Notes: generated by a model from the sequence alone, not told the origin. Numbered from the stretch's first letter, positions 16,000 through 23,352 are shown. The stretch is 28,046 nucleotides of DNA from UBA288 sp964461885 (GCA_964461885.1 CAYWVY010000025.1:1-28046); one strand, 5' to 3'. Numbers and translations are program-made.

Positions 16000-16275
16000 A
16001 TGCAGAACGTTCACGTCAACGGAACCGACAAAGGCAGGGTCATGCTCTATGCCCTCACCACCTGCGGCTGGTGCGCCAAGACCAAGCAGCTCCTGATCGA
16101 TCTCGGGGTCGCGTTCGACTATCTCTACGTTGACAAGGTCGGCCCCGATCACCAGAAGGCCGTCATCGAGGAGGTCGAGAAGTACAACCCCGCCCTTTCG
16201 TTCCCGACCGTAATAATCGGCGAGACGACGATCGTCGGCTTCAAGGAGGACGAGATCCGGGAGGCGCTCGCTTGA
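16000..16275 (+). CDS. Glutaredoxin/thioredoxin-like redox protein (CGWC)
   Basis: The 91-residue protein has a thioredoxin fold: a strand (RVMLYAL), the active site TTCGWCAKT with Cys 22 and Cys 25, a helix, and the cis-Pro segment SFPTVIIGETTIVGF near residue 75. NrdH/glutaredoxin-like relatives accept electrons from thioredoxin or ferredoxin:disulfide reductases and reduce target disulfides. The ATG at 16000 fits a TATA box about 25 bases upstream; a large upstream in-frame extension runs inside the aminotransferase and is rejected. The stop overlaps the FTR start (TTGA), so this protein is probably produced together with the reductase and may be its direct substrate. Confidence 0.88.
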   Translation: MQNVHVNGTDKGRVMLYALTTCGWCAKTKQLLIDLGVAFDYLYVDKVGPDHQKAVIEEVEKYNPALSFPTVIIGETTIVGFKEDEIREALA

Positions 16276-16790
16276 ACGAGCCTGCACCGATCACCGACGA
16301 GGAGATCGACCGGGTCTATCGTCAGATCGACAGCGATGCCGAGTCGGCCGGGTACCACCTGAGCCCCGACGTGGCGTTCGTAAAGGGGCTTGTCCGGGGC
16401 CTGATCGAGAACGAGCGTCGGTACGGCTACCGCGCCTGCCCCTGCCGGCTCTCGCTGGGCTCGAAGGAGGCCGACCTGGATATCATCTGTCCCTGCGATT
16501 ACCGCGACCCCGATCTTGCCGATCACAACGCCTGTTACTGCGCGCTCTACGTCTCCCTGGGCGTCAAGAAGGGAGAGCAGACGGTGGGTTCGATCCCCGA
16601 GCGGCGTCCCCCCCGGGCCGAACGCGAGCGGGCCCGGATCGAGGCCGCGCAGCCGGTCGGCGCGATCGGGGAACTGCCGTTCCCGGTCTGGCGGTGCGGG
16701 GTCTGCGGCTACCTCTGCGCCCGGAGCGAGCCTCCGCTCCAGTGCCCGATCTGCAAGGTCGGGAAGGAGCGGTTCGGCCGGTTTCTCTGA
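16272..16790 (+). CDS. Ferredoxin:thioredoxin reductase catalytic subunit fused to rubredoxin
   Basis: The protein has 172 residues. The FTR catalytic domain carries the cluster/disulfide motifs CPC (56-58), CPC (73-75) and CYC (88-90). They hold a 4Fe-4S cluster next to a redox disulfide, which allows one-electron ferredoxin to reduce disulfides. The third motif has Tyr where the plant enzyme has His. After a charged linker, residues about 140-165 form a rubredoxin-like iron site: CGVC (142-145) and CPIC (158-161). FTR-rubredoxin fusions are known in methanogens. The start is TTG, overlapping the stop of the glutaredoxin-like gene by 4 bases. No separate FTR variable subunit is adjacent. Confidence 0.88.
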   Translation: MNEPAPITDEEIDRVYRQIDSDAESAGYHLSPDVAFVKGLVRGLIENERRYGYRACPCRLSLGSKEADLDIICPCDYRDPDLADHNACYCALYVSLGVKKGEQTVGSIPERRPPRAERERARIEAAQPVGAIGELPFPVWRCGVCGYLCARSEPPLQCPICKVGKERFGRFL

Positions 16791-16832
16791 TCCGGCCGCA
16801 ACCCTCTTATGCCTCCGGGAGGAGTCATGGGT

Positions 16833-17177
16833 ATGGCAGACAGAGTCACGGTCGAAATCGTGGGCTTCTCCGAGTCCGAGTGCGGACCGTTCCCCTGTGA
16901 CGAGACCAGGACCTGCGGTCTCGAGGGCTGCGCCCCATACGGCCAGCTCACGGCCGCGTTCGACGCGCTCAAGGAGCGCCTCCATGCCGACTACGGCGAC
17001 CGGGTCGAGGCGAAACTGACGCTCCTCGACAACGGCGTTCCCGAGTACGTGAAGGCGATCGTCGATCGCGAGTCTCCGCCGATCCCGCTCGTGCTGATCA
17101 ACGGGAAGTGGCGGCCGATCGGTCGTATCTCGGTCGATCCGATCAAAAGGGAGATCGAAAAGGCCCTCGCGGCCTAA
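16833..17177 (+). CDS. Four-cysteine thioredoxin-like protein, function unknown
   Basis: The protein has 114 residues from the ATG at 16833; GGGAGGAG 8 bases upstream favours it over ATGs at 16827 and 16809. A first strand (VTVEIVGF) leads to Cys 17, 22, 28 and 33 in the run ECGPFPC...TCGLEGC. A long helix follows, then a strand and a cis-Pro-like PPIPLVLINGKWRPIG. The order of elements suggests a thioredoxin fold with two extra Cys, which could bind metal or form a second disulfide. It lies 42 bases after the FTR-rubredoxin gene, so it may be a partner or substrate of that reductase. I do not recognise a named family. Confidence 0.75.
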   Translation: MADRVTVEIVGFSESECGPFPCDETRTCGLEGCAPYGQLTAAFDALKERLHADYGDRVEAKLTLLDNGVPEYVKAIVDRESPPIPLVLINGKWRPIGRISVDPIKREIEKALAA

Positions 17178-17758
17178 TCGACCGTGGCAAGCTCGCCCGA
17201 TGCGATGTCGAAGTAGAGGCCATGCAGGCGGATTCGCCCGTCCGCCTCGGCCTCGCGCACGAGCGGGAACTGGCGCAGGTGCTCGAGCTGGAGCCGGACG
17301 TTCTCCTTGGCGATCGCTTCAAGCCGGGCGGCCTTCTCTCCGTCGCTTGTCGCGGGCGCGAGGGTCGCATCGACGCGTTTCTTTGCCGGCATCAGGTTCG
17401 TGAGCCAGAGCGGGATCATGTGGTCGTGCTCGAGGTCTGCATCGAGTGCCTTGCAGGCGCCGCAGTCCGAATGGCCGCAGATCACGATCTCCTTGACCTT
17501 CAGGTGGTTGATCGCGTACTCGATCACGGTCCCCGCGTTCAGGTCAAGCGGGGGTACAGCGTTGCCGATGTTCCGGTGCACGAAGAGCTCGCCGGCCTTC
17601 GCGCTCGTATACCTCTCGGGTGTGATCCGCGAGTCGGAGCAGCCGATCCAGAGAACCTCCGGTTTCTGGCCCGTGGCGAGGTCCTCGTAGAATGCGCGGT
17701 TTGGTGCGAGGTCATTCTCCAGGAACGCCCGGTTGCCTTCGAAGAGCTGGTCTACCAT
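17174..17758 (-). CDS. Beta-class carbonic anhydrase
   Basis: The 194-residue protein carries the zinc-site motifs WIGCSDSRITPE (Cys and the Asp-Arg dyad) and VICGHSDCGAC (His and Cys), plus FVHRNIGNAV and GTVIEYAINHL. This is a canonical bacterial/plant-type beta-carbonic anhydrase that interconverts CO2 and bicarbonate in the cytoplasm, which suits a CO2-reducing methanogen. The ATG at 17758 is preceded by AGGAG at 7-8 bases. A TTTTTTATCC box lies about 40-45 bases upstream, so the gene has its own promoter although it follows ilvD by 52 bases. The in-frame extension to 18031 crosses into ilvD and is not used. The stop codon sits beside the convergent stop of the thioredoxin-like gene. Confidence 0.92.
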   Translation of the reverse strand: MVDQLFEGNRAFLENDLAPNRAFYEDLATGQKPEVLWIGCSDSRITPERYTSAKAGELFVHRNIGNAVPPLDLNAGTVIEYAINHLKVKEIVICGHSDCGACKALDADLEHDHMIPLWLTNLMPAKKRVDATLAPATSDGEKAARLEAIAKENVRLQLEHLRQFPLVREAEADGRIRLHGLYFDIASGELATVD

Positions 17759-17795
17759 GGTGAATCTCCTAGGGAGAGGTGGTCGACTGGTGGGG

Positions 17796-17805
17796 ATAAA
17801 AAAGA
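17796..17805 (-). promoter_or_regulatory. TATA-like box for carbonic anhydrase
   Basis: TTTTTTATCC on the minus strand lies between the ilvD stop and the carbonic anhydrase start. It predicts a short leader containing the AGGAG site. Confidence 0.5.
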
Positions 17806-17810
17806 GACGG

Positions 17811-19454
17811 CTATCGCTGGACCGCGCCGAGATCGGCCTGCTCGACCGTCCGGGCGTACCGGGCGAGCAGGCCCGAGAGCTCTTTCTGGGGAGGCTTCCA
17901 TGCGCGGCGCCGGCGATCGAGCTCCCCCTCGTCCACGAGCAGGTCGAGCCGGCGCTCGTGGAGGTCGACCCTGATGATATCGCCGTCCGCAACGAGTGCG
18001 ATCGGCCCGCCCACGGCGGCCTCGGGCGCAACGTGGCCGATGCAGGGGCCCCGGGTGCCGCCCGAGAACCGGCCGTCCGTCACGAGCACGACCCGGGTGT
18101 ACCCGAGCCCCATCAGGGCCGAGGTCGGAGAGAGCATCTCGGGCATGCCGGGCCCCCCGCGCGGCCCCTCGTACCGGATCACGACCACGTCGCCCTCCCG
18201 GACCTGGCCCGAGAGAATCGCGGCCATCGCGATCTCCTCGCCGTCGTAGACCCGGGCCGGCCCCTCGTGGCGCCACATGGGATCCGGGACCGCGGCGGCC
18301 TTGACCACGGCCCCGTCCGGCGCGAGGCTTCCGCGGAGCGTCCTGAGGCCGCCTCCTGCGTGGACCGGAGCGTCGAGCGGGCGGATCACCTCGTCGTCCA
18401 GAACACGGGCCCGCGCCGCTATCTCGTGGACCGGGTGGCCCGCGACCGTCGGGAGGTCCGCGAGATGGGGCAGGAGCCGGGAGAAGACCGCCGGGATGCC
18501 CCCGGCCCGGTAGAGCCGTTCCATCGAGTACGGGCCGCCCGGCTGCATCGAGGCGATATGCGGGACCGCCTCGGCGATCTCGTCGAAGTCGGAGAGCGAG
18601 AGCGGCACACCAGCCTCGGTCGCTATCGCGAGCAGGTGGAGGACCGTGTTCGTCGACCCGCCGAGCGCCATATCGACCCGGATAGCGTTCCTCATCGCCT
18701 CGAGCGTGACGATCTGCCGCGGCGTGATTCCCGCCCGGGCCAGCTCGACGGCCCGCTCGCCCGTCTCGCGGGCGAGCCGGAGCTTGTTCGCGTCCACCGC
18801 AGGCGTCGCGGCCGTGCCGGGCAGGGACATGCCGAGCGCCTCGGTGATGCAGGCCATCGTGTTCGCCGTGTACAGCCCCTGGCACGAGCCGCACCCGGGC
18901 ATCGCGGCGCACTCGAGCTCGCCGAGCTCCTCCTCACTCATGGCACCCGAGGCGACCTGTCCAACCGCCTCGAAGACCGAGATCAGAGAGAGGTTGCGGC
19001 CCCCGAGGCAGCCCTCGAGCATGGGCCCGCCGGTCAGCACGATCGTCGGGACATTGCACCGCACGGCTGCCATCAGCATCCCCGGCACGATCTTGTCGCA
19101 GGTCCCGACGCAGACGAGGCCGTCGAAGCGGTGGCTCTGCACCATGATCTCGATCGAGTCCGCGATGTTCTCCCGCGACGGAAGGGAGTAGCGCATCCCC
19201 TCGTGCCCCATCGCTATGCCGTCGCAGACGCCGATCACGCCGAACTCGAACGGCACCCCTCCGCCGGCCGCGATCCCTTCGCGGACCCGTTCCGCGAGCT
19301 GGCGCAGGTGGACGTGGCCCGGCACCGCCGTGGACCAGGCATTCGCGATCCCGATGAACGGCCGCTCCATCTCCCGGTCGGTCAGCCCGAGCGATCGGAG
19401 GAGCGACCTGTTCGGGGCCCGCTGGTACCCGACTTTCGTCTCATCACTCCGCAT
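17811..19454 (-). CDS. ilvD: Dihydroxy-acid dehydratase
   Basis: A full-length 547-residue IlvD/Edd-family dehydratase. The motifs are clear: GVCDGIAMGHEGMRYSLPSRE, GTCDKIVPGMLMAA, MPGCGSCQGLYTANTM, ALGGSTNTVLHLLAIA and DGRFSGGTRGPCIGHVAPEA. The Cys residues in the CDG, CDK and GCGSC segments are the expected Fe-S cluster ligands. It dehydrates 2,3-dihydroxy-3-methyl acids to 2-oxo acids, the penultimate step of valine, isoleucine and leucine biosynthesis, in the cytoplasm. The start is the ATG at 19454. It lies 33 bases after the DUF126 gene on the same strand, so the two may be co-transcribed, although no pathway link is obvious. Other ilv genes are not in the window. Confidence 0.95.
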   Translation of the reverse strand: MRSDETKVGYQRAPNRSLLRSLGLTDREMERPFIGIANAWSTAVPGHVHLRQLAERVREGIAAGGGVPFEFGVIGVCDGIAMGHEGMRYSLPSRENIADSIEIMVQSHRFDGLVCVGTCDKIVPGMLMAAVRCNVPTIVLTGGPMLEGCLGGRNLSLISVFEAVGQVASGAMSEEELGELECAAMPGCGSCQGLYTANTMACITEALGMSLPGTAATPAVDANKLRLARETGERAVELARAGITPRQIVTLEAMRNAIRVDMALGGSTNTVLHLLAIATEAGVPLSLSDFDEIAEAVPHIASMQPGGPYSMERLYRAGGIPAVFSRLLPHLADLPTVAGHPVHEIAARARVLDDEVIRPLDAPVHAGGGLRTLRGSLAPDGAVVKAAAVPDPMWRHEGPARVYDGEEIAMAAILSGQVREGDVVVIRYEGPRGGPGMPEMLSPTSALMGLGYTRVVLVTDGRFSGGTRGPCIGHVAPEAAVGGPIALVADGDIIRVDLHERRLDLLVDEGELDRRRRAWKPPQKELSGLLARYARTVEQADLGAVQR

Positions 19455-19487
19455 GGTACACAGGATGCGATCCGGCCCGGCAAAAGC

Positions 19488-19889
19488 TTATGGATCGCCG
19501 ATCCGGATCTCGCCGGCACCGGCATCGACGGTCGCTTCGGTCCCGTCCGGCAGGTCGGCGATCGGTCGTTCGGGCCGGTCTACAAGGGGGATGCCGGCGA
19601 TCAGGGCACCTGCCGCGATGATCATCTCGGCCTCGGTGTTGATGATCGCGGCCGGTGCGACTCCGTTCCGGGCAAGTCCGTAGAGGACGTACGAGCCCAC
19701 GGTCGAACCCTTGCCGTGCGGGAAGGCGAGCACCCGGCCCGCGATAGACCGCCCCCGAAGTGGATGGTCGTCATCGATCACGACCCCTGTTGCGGGATCG
19801 ACCCCGCCGAGAAACGAGATCGGGGCGTCCGTCACGAGCAGCAGGCCTGTACCGACCCCTTTTCCAATTCCGCGTGCCCGGGTTATCAC
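19488..19889 (-). CDS. DUF126: aconitase X swivel domain / phosphomevalonate dehydratase small subunit
   Basis: The protein has 133 residues from a GTG at 19889. It has the DUF126 swivel-domain pattern: RGIGKGVGTGLLLVTDAPISF, then LGGVDPATGVVIDDDHPL, the Ser region GKGSTVGSYVLYGL and INTEAEMIIAAGALIAGIPLVD. In archaea this small subunit pairs with the aconitase X catalytic subunit to dehydrate 5-phosphomevalonate in the modified mevalonate pathway to membrane lipids. The large subunit is not adjacent. The GTG is chosen because the sequence upstream lacks family features and overlaps the divergent PAN gene; an ATATGATG box on the minus strand near 19920-19927 lies about 30-35 bases before it. 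Confidence 0.88.
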   Translation of the reverse strand: MITRARGIGKGVGTGLLLVTDAPISFLGGVDPATGVVIDDDHPLRGRSIAGRVLAFPHGKGSTVGSYVLYGLARNGVAPAAIINTEAEMIIAAGALIAGIPLVDRPERPIADLPDGTEATVDAGAGEIRIGDP

Positions 19890-19898
19890 TTCCACACC

Positions 19899-19906
19899 AC
19901 ATAAAT
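19899..19906 (+). promoter_or_regulatory. TATA-like box for the PAN gene
   Basis: ACATAAAT lies about 30 bases before the ATG at 19933. The divergent DUF126 gene starts at 19889, so the two promoters share about 43 bases. Confidence 0.5.
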
Positions 19907-19932
19907 GTCTTGACTCCACATCATATCTTGAT

Positions 19933-21093
19933 ATGGACGACACCATGCTGAACAACATCCACCCGCGGAGCGAGATCAACCTCCAGCTGGAGCTTCAGCA
20001 GATGGAGGCCCAGCACCTTGACCTGAAGATGAAGTTCGACATGCTGCAGAAGGAGAACGCCCATCTGCGCAAGGAGAACAACCAGCTCAAGAGGATGCCC
20101 CTCTTTGTCGCAGTCGTGGTGGACATGCTCGGCAACGGTGAGATCTATCTCCGCCAGCAGGGGAACAACCAGGAGTACCTGACCCATGTCGACACAGAGC
20201 TCTACCGGACGATCAAGCCCGGTACGAAGGTCGCGGTCAACAACTCCCTCTCCGTCGTCCGCGTCGTCGGCAACATCTACGACTCCCGGGTCCGCGTCAT
20301 GGAGCTCGACGCATCGCCCGACGTCACCTTCCAGCAGGTCGGCGGCCTCATGGCCCAGATCGAGGAGGTCCGCGAGGCCGTCGAGTACCCCCTGACCAAG
20401 CCCGAGATCTTCGAGCGGATCGGGGTCGAACCGCCGAAGGGGATCCTCCTCCACGGTTCGCCGGGCACGGGCAAGACCCTGATCGCGAAGGCCGTCGCGC
20501 ACGAGGCGAAGGCGACCTTCATCCGGATGTCGGGCTCGGAGCTCGTCCACAAGTTCATAGGCGAGGGAGCACAGCTCGTCCGCGAGCTCTTCTCACTCGC
20601 CCGCGAGCGGGCGCCGTCGATCGTCTTCATCGATGAGATCGACGCGGTCGGTTCGATCCGCACCAACGACGGGACATCGGGTTCCGCCGAGGTGCAGCGG
20701 ACACTGATGCAGCTCCTGGCCGAGATGGACGGATTCAACACGCGCGGCGACGTCCGGATCATGGCTGCGACGAACCGCGTGGACATGCTCGACCCGGCCC
20801 TGCTCCGTCCGGGGCGGTTCGACCGGATCATCGAGATCCCGCTTCCGGACCCGGTCTCCCGGCAGGAGATCCTCCGGATCCATTCCTCCCGGATGCACCT
20901 TGTCGATGTCCGCCTCGACCTGATCACCGCGCAGACCGACAAGTTCTCGGGGGCCGAGCTCCAGGCCGTCTGCCGCGAGGCCGGCATGATCGCGGTGCGG
21001 CGCGAGGCGCGCTCGGTCACGCACGAGGACTTCCTCGCCGCGGTTGCGAAGGTCCGGGCCGACACCGCCAACGACGATCGGATGTACCGCTAA
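19933..21093 (+). CDS. pan: Proteasome-activating nucleotidase (PAN/ARC-type AAA+ ATPase)
   Basis: The protein has 386 residues. An N-terminal coiled coil (about 10-60, rich in Leu/Gln/Glu/Lys) precedes an OB-like domain and one AAA+ module. The module has Walker A GSPGTGKT (Ser where GPPGTGKT is usual), the pore loop HKFIGEGAQLVRELF, Walker B IVFIDEID, sensor-1 AATNR and the arginine-finger region LLRPGRFDR. It ends in MYR, which fits the HbYX rule for docking into the 20S proteasome. PAN forms hexamers that unfold substrates for the proteasome. The ATG at 19933 follows a TATA-like box by about 30 bases, suggesting little or no leader. The next gene starts 8 bases after the stop. Confidence 0.93.
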   Translation: MDDTMLNNIHPRSEINLQLELQQMEAQHLDLKMKFDMLQKENAHLRKENNQLKRMPLFVAVVVDMLGNGEIYLRQQGNNQEYLTHVDTELYRTIKPGTKVAVNNSLSVVRVVGNIYDSRVRVMELDASPDVTFQQVGGLMAQIEEVREAVEYPLTKPEIFERIGVEPPKGILLHGSPGTGKTLIAKAVAHEAKATFIRMSGSELVHKFIGEGAQLVRELFSLARERAPSIVFIDEIDAVGSIRTNDGTSGSAEVQRTLMQLLAEMDGFNTRGDVRIMAATNRVDMLDPALLRPGRFDRIIEIPLPDPVSRQEILRIHSSRMHLVDVRLDLITAQTDKFSGAELQAVCREAGMIAVRREARSVTHEDFLAAVAKVRADTANDDRMYR

Positions 21094-21101
21094 GGGGCGC
21101 C

Positions 21102-21605
21102 ATGCGCCTCCTCTTTCTCCCCAAAGAGGGGCTCGACCTCTTTCAGACCCTGCTCGATTCGGAGACGAGCCGGCGGGTCCTCCGCTTCTACCACCCCCGC
21201 CGCTCGCCCTTCGGCGTTGCGGTCGAAGTCGCGACCCTCTCATCGGGGCTCTCGCTCGTCTCCGAGCTCCGATGGTACGTCCGCCGGTACGTCTCGGGCG
21301 CCCTTTTCGAGGTGGCCCCGGGCCGATACGCGACTCTCGCCCTTGCCTCCCAGGTCTACTACGGCCGCGAACTCCGACTCCACGAGCCCTGGGATGTCCG
21401 ACGCCTCCTGGTCGCGCGAAACGGCGGCGTCGAGCGGATCGAGATCGACGCCGGCGCCGACACCGGCGAGTGCGCGGCGGCGTGCGAGGGGGCCGACGAG
21501 GTGCTGGAGGTCTGGGATGTCGTCGAAGAGGAGCTGCCGGCACCGGAGGTCCCCGTGACGACCCCGGCCCCTGCCGATGGCCCTGACGACAACGAAACCG
21601 ATTGA
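21102..21605 (+). CDS. Unknown conserved-looking protein in operon with PAN
   Basis: The protein has 167 residues. The ordered N-terminal part (MRLLFLPKEGLDLFQTLL, FYHPRRSPFGVAVEVATL, LVSELRWYVRRYVSGALFEV) alternates strands and helices. The last 60 residues are acidic and Pro/Ala-rich and look disordered. From memory the core resembles the archaeal DUF5804 family, but I hold that assignment loosely. No catalytic motif or membrane helix is visible. It starts 8 bases after the PAN stop, so it is almost certainly co-transcribed with PAN and could be linked to proteasome function; that is inference from position only. Confidence 0.75.
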   Translation: MRLLFLPKEGLDLFQTLLDSETSRRVLRFYHPRRSPFGVAVEVATLSSGLSLVSELRWYVRRYVSGALFEVAPGRYATLALASQVYYGRELRLHEPWDVRRLLVARNGGVERIEIDAGADTGECAAACEGADEVLEVWDVVEEELPAPEVPVTTPAPADGPDDNETD

Positions 21606-21832
21606 ACCCCCGGTCTGCCCAGGAATACACGCCTGACCGCTGCGGGATCCGATCCGCTGCCGCAGGACCTGTGGCGGTCGCCCGGGCACGTTCGCCTCGG
21701 TCTCCGCCCGAGTCCGGCGGGAGGGCTCCAGCGTATCCTTCGCAGAGCCGTCCTGTGTCTCCGCCGTCGGAGTCCGGGCCTTCCCAGCTTTTTTCCTCTG
21801 CCGCGCACCACTCTTCACCAGGAATCTTTCCC

Positions 21833-22531
21833 ATGCAGTACGAGATCAAGTACAGGCCTTCCTACGCAATGGCCGTTGTCCGCCTCGAGCCCGGCGAGTC
21901 TATCGCGGCCGAGGCAGGCGCGATGACCTACATGACCCCCTCGATCCAGGTCAACAGCCGGCTGCGGCAGAAGGGGCTGTTCGGCAGCATCGTCTCCTCG
22001 GTGCTCGGGGGCGAGTCGCTCTTTGTCAACGACTACGTCGCGTCGGGAGGGCCGGGCGAGGTCGGCTTTGTCGCCGCGCCCGTCGGGGACATCGAGATGC
22101 TGGAGATCCGGCCCGACCACGGTTTCATCACACAGAGGGCGGCCTACGTCGCCTCGACGCAGGGCGTCAACCTCGACGTCCAGTGGCAGGGGTTCACGAA
22201 GGGGCTCTTCGGCCAGGGCCTCTTCATGATCAAGGTGACCGGTGAGGGCGTCCTCTTCGCCAACTGCTTCGGCGCACTCGACCGCCACGTTCTCGCGCCG
22301 GGCGAACGGCTCGTGGTCGACAACTTCCACCTGGTCGCCTTCTCCGACTCCTGCAAATACGAGATCCGGAAGTTCGGCGGCTGGAAGTCGACGATCCTCG
22401 GGGGAGAGTGGCTCGTGACGGAGATCGAGGGGCCGGGCGAGGTGTACATCCAGACCAAGAACATCCGCGAGTTCGCGGACTGGCTCTGGACGGTGCTCGG
22501 CCCGAAGGTGGCGGCGACGCGGAGCGGGTGA
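21833..22531 (+). CDS. TIGR00266/AIM24-family protein
   Basis: The protein has 232 residues and is beta-rich with the family start MQYEIKYRPSYAMAVVRLEPGESI, followed by AEAGAMTYM. Later blocks include GGESLFVNDY, GFVAAPVGDIEMLEI, GLFGQGLFMIKVTGEGVLF, LAPGERLVVDNFHLVAF and GEVYIQTKNIREFADWL. These match the TIGR00266/AIM24 family, which forms a trimeric double beta-helix-like fold; a membrane or tellurite-related role has been suggested but is not settled. The ATG at 21833 is chosen because AGGAAT lies about 10 bases upstream and the family normally begins here. The 227 bases before it hold no gene I can support. Confidence 0.88.
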   Translation: MQYEIKYRPSYAMAVVRLEPGESIAAEAGAMTYMTPSIQVNSRLRQKGLFGSIVSSVLGGESLFVNDYVASGGPGEVGFVAAPVGDIEMLEIRPDHGFITQRAAYVASTQGVNLDVQWQGFTKGLFGQGLFMIKVTGEGVLFANCFGALDRHVLAPGERLVVDNFHLVAFSDSCKYEIRKFGGWKSTILGGEWLVTEIEGPGEVYIQTKNIREFADWLWTVLGPKVAATRSG

Positions 22532-22767
22532 GGCGGGGCGTCCCCTCCGCTCCCGGCGCCGCGTGCCCGTCTGCGCGATGGGGAGTGGTGCAGCCGGCAC
22601 GGGCCCCGTCGGAGGCCCGGGGGTACCGACCGTGCCGGCGGTACCGCTCTCCCAGGAACACGGGGGTACCATCGTGGTGATCCCGATCACAGGTTGGAAT
22701 GGAGACGGGCCGGGCGGCGCCGCGAGGGTGTCGCCGGCGTCGGACCACCCACGGGCCCGTCTCCCGC

Positions 22768-23228
22768 GACCCGGCTTTTCTGGCTGACGTTCACGTCGTC
22801 GACACCGGGGGGCAGTTTTTCAGAACGGGTGACGGGATTCTGCTCGATGATGCTAATTGCAATCTCTATTCCATCCCGGATCTTCTGATCTCGAAACGCC
22901 TGTTCTGGTACTCCAAACACATTTGACCGTGACGAGGGGCGGTTATTCTCACTATGTGACGCACTACATGGAACCGCTCCCCGCTCGCCCCATCGACTTC
23001 GCGAACCCCGACGACGTGGCGAAGCATGACCGGATGGTCGGCCTCGTCGAGGCGATGCTCGACCTCCACCGCCGGCTGCCCTCCGCCGCGACGGAGCACC
23101 AGAAACGCCTGATCGAGATGCAGGTCGAGCAGGCCGATCGCGCGATCGACGACCTGGTCTTCGACCTCTACGGGCTCACCCCCGACGAGCGCGCCGTCGT
23201 CGAGGCGAGTGTCAGGGCAAAAGGGTGA
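22768..23228 (+). pseudogene. Frameshifted, truncated C-terminus of an Eco57I/type IIG-like restriction-modification enzyme
   Basis: Two frames read as one degraded protein end. The first (to TGA at 22926) gives GQFFRTGDGILLDDANCNLY...RLFWYSKHI. The second, starting about 22929, gives TRGGYSHYVTHYMEPLPARP, then IDFANPDDVAKHDRMVGLVE, a helical pair, and LVFDLYGLTPDERAVVE to a TGA at 23228. In intact Eco57I-like and TaqI-C-type specificity proteins these blocks run together (FY...RGGYxxFxxQYxExLPIRxIDFxxPxDxxxHDxMVxLVxxML). A single base shift near 22923-22929 would join them. The methylase domain is absent upstream, so only a remnant of target-recognition sequence remains. A short ORF from the ATG at 22968 could be translated but would be a fragment. 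Confidence 0.7.
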
Positions 23229-23352
23229 GGGGCGGGCCCCGCTCAGTACCCGGACGACGCCCGTACTCGTGCGAAAAACCACTGGAGCACGACCGCCCCG
23301 GCGCCGCGCGTCCGTTCGCCCGCGGCGTCCGCACCCCGCTGGAACGGCCCGC

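Noticed and set aside
17733..19904. A 723-codon plus-strand frame opposite ilvD and DUF126
   Set aside because: It is a shadow of IlvD and DUF126, both of which have complete motifs; the translated product is Arg/Asp/His-rich low-quality sequence.
22622..22670. The GGTACC cluster as a CRISPR array
   Set aside because: The repeats are only 6 bases with unequal spacing (18 and 25) and no conserved longer repeat; no cas genes are present.
22687..22920. A 77-residue minus-strand frame (MFGVPEQAFRDQ...)
   Set aside because: It has reasonable composition at its start but overlaps the restriction-modification remnant, which has a clear family match on the plus strand, and it decays into Arg/Pro-rich sequence.
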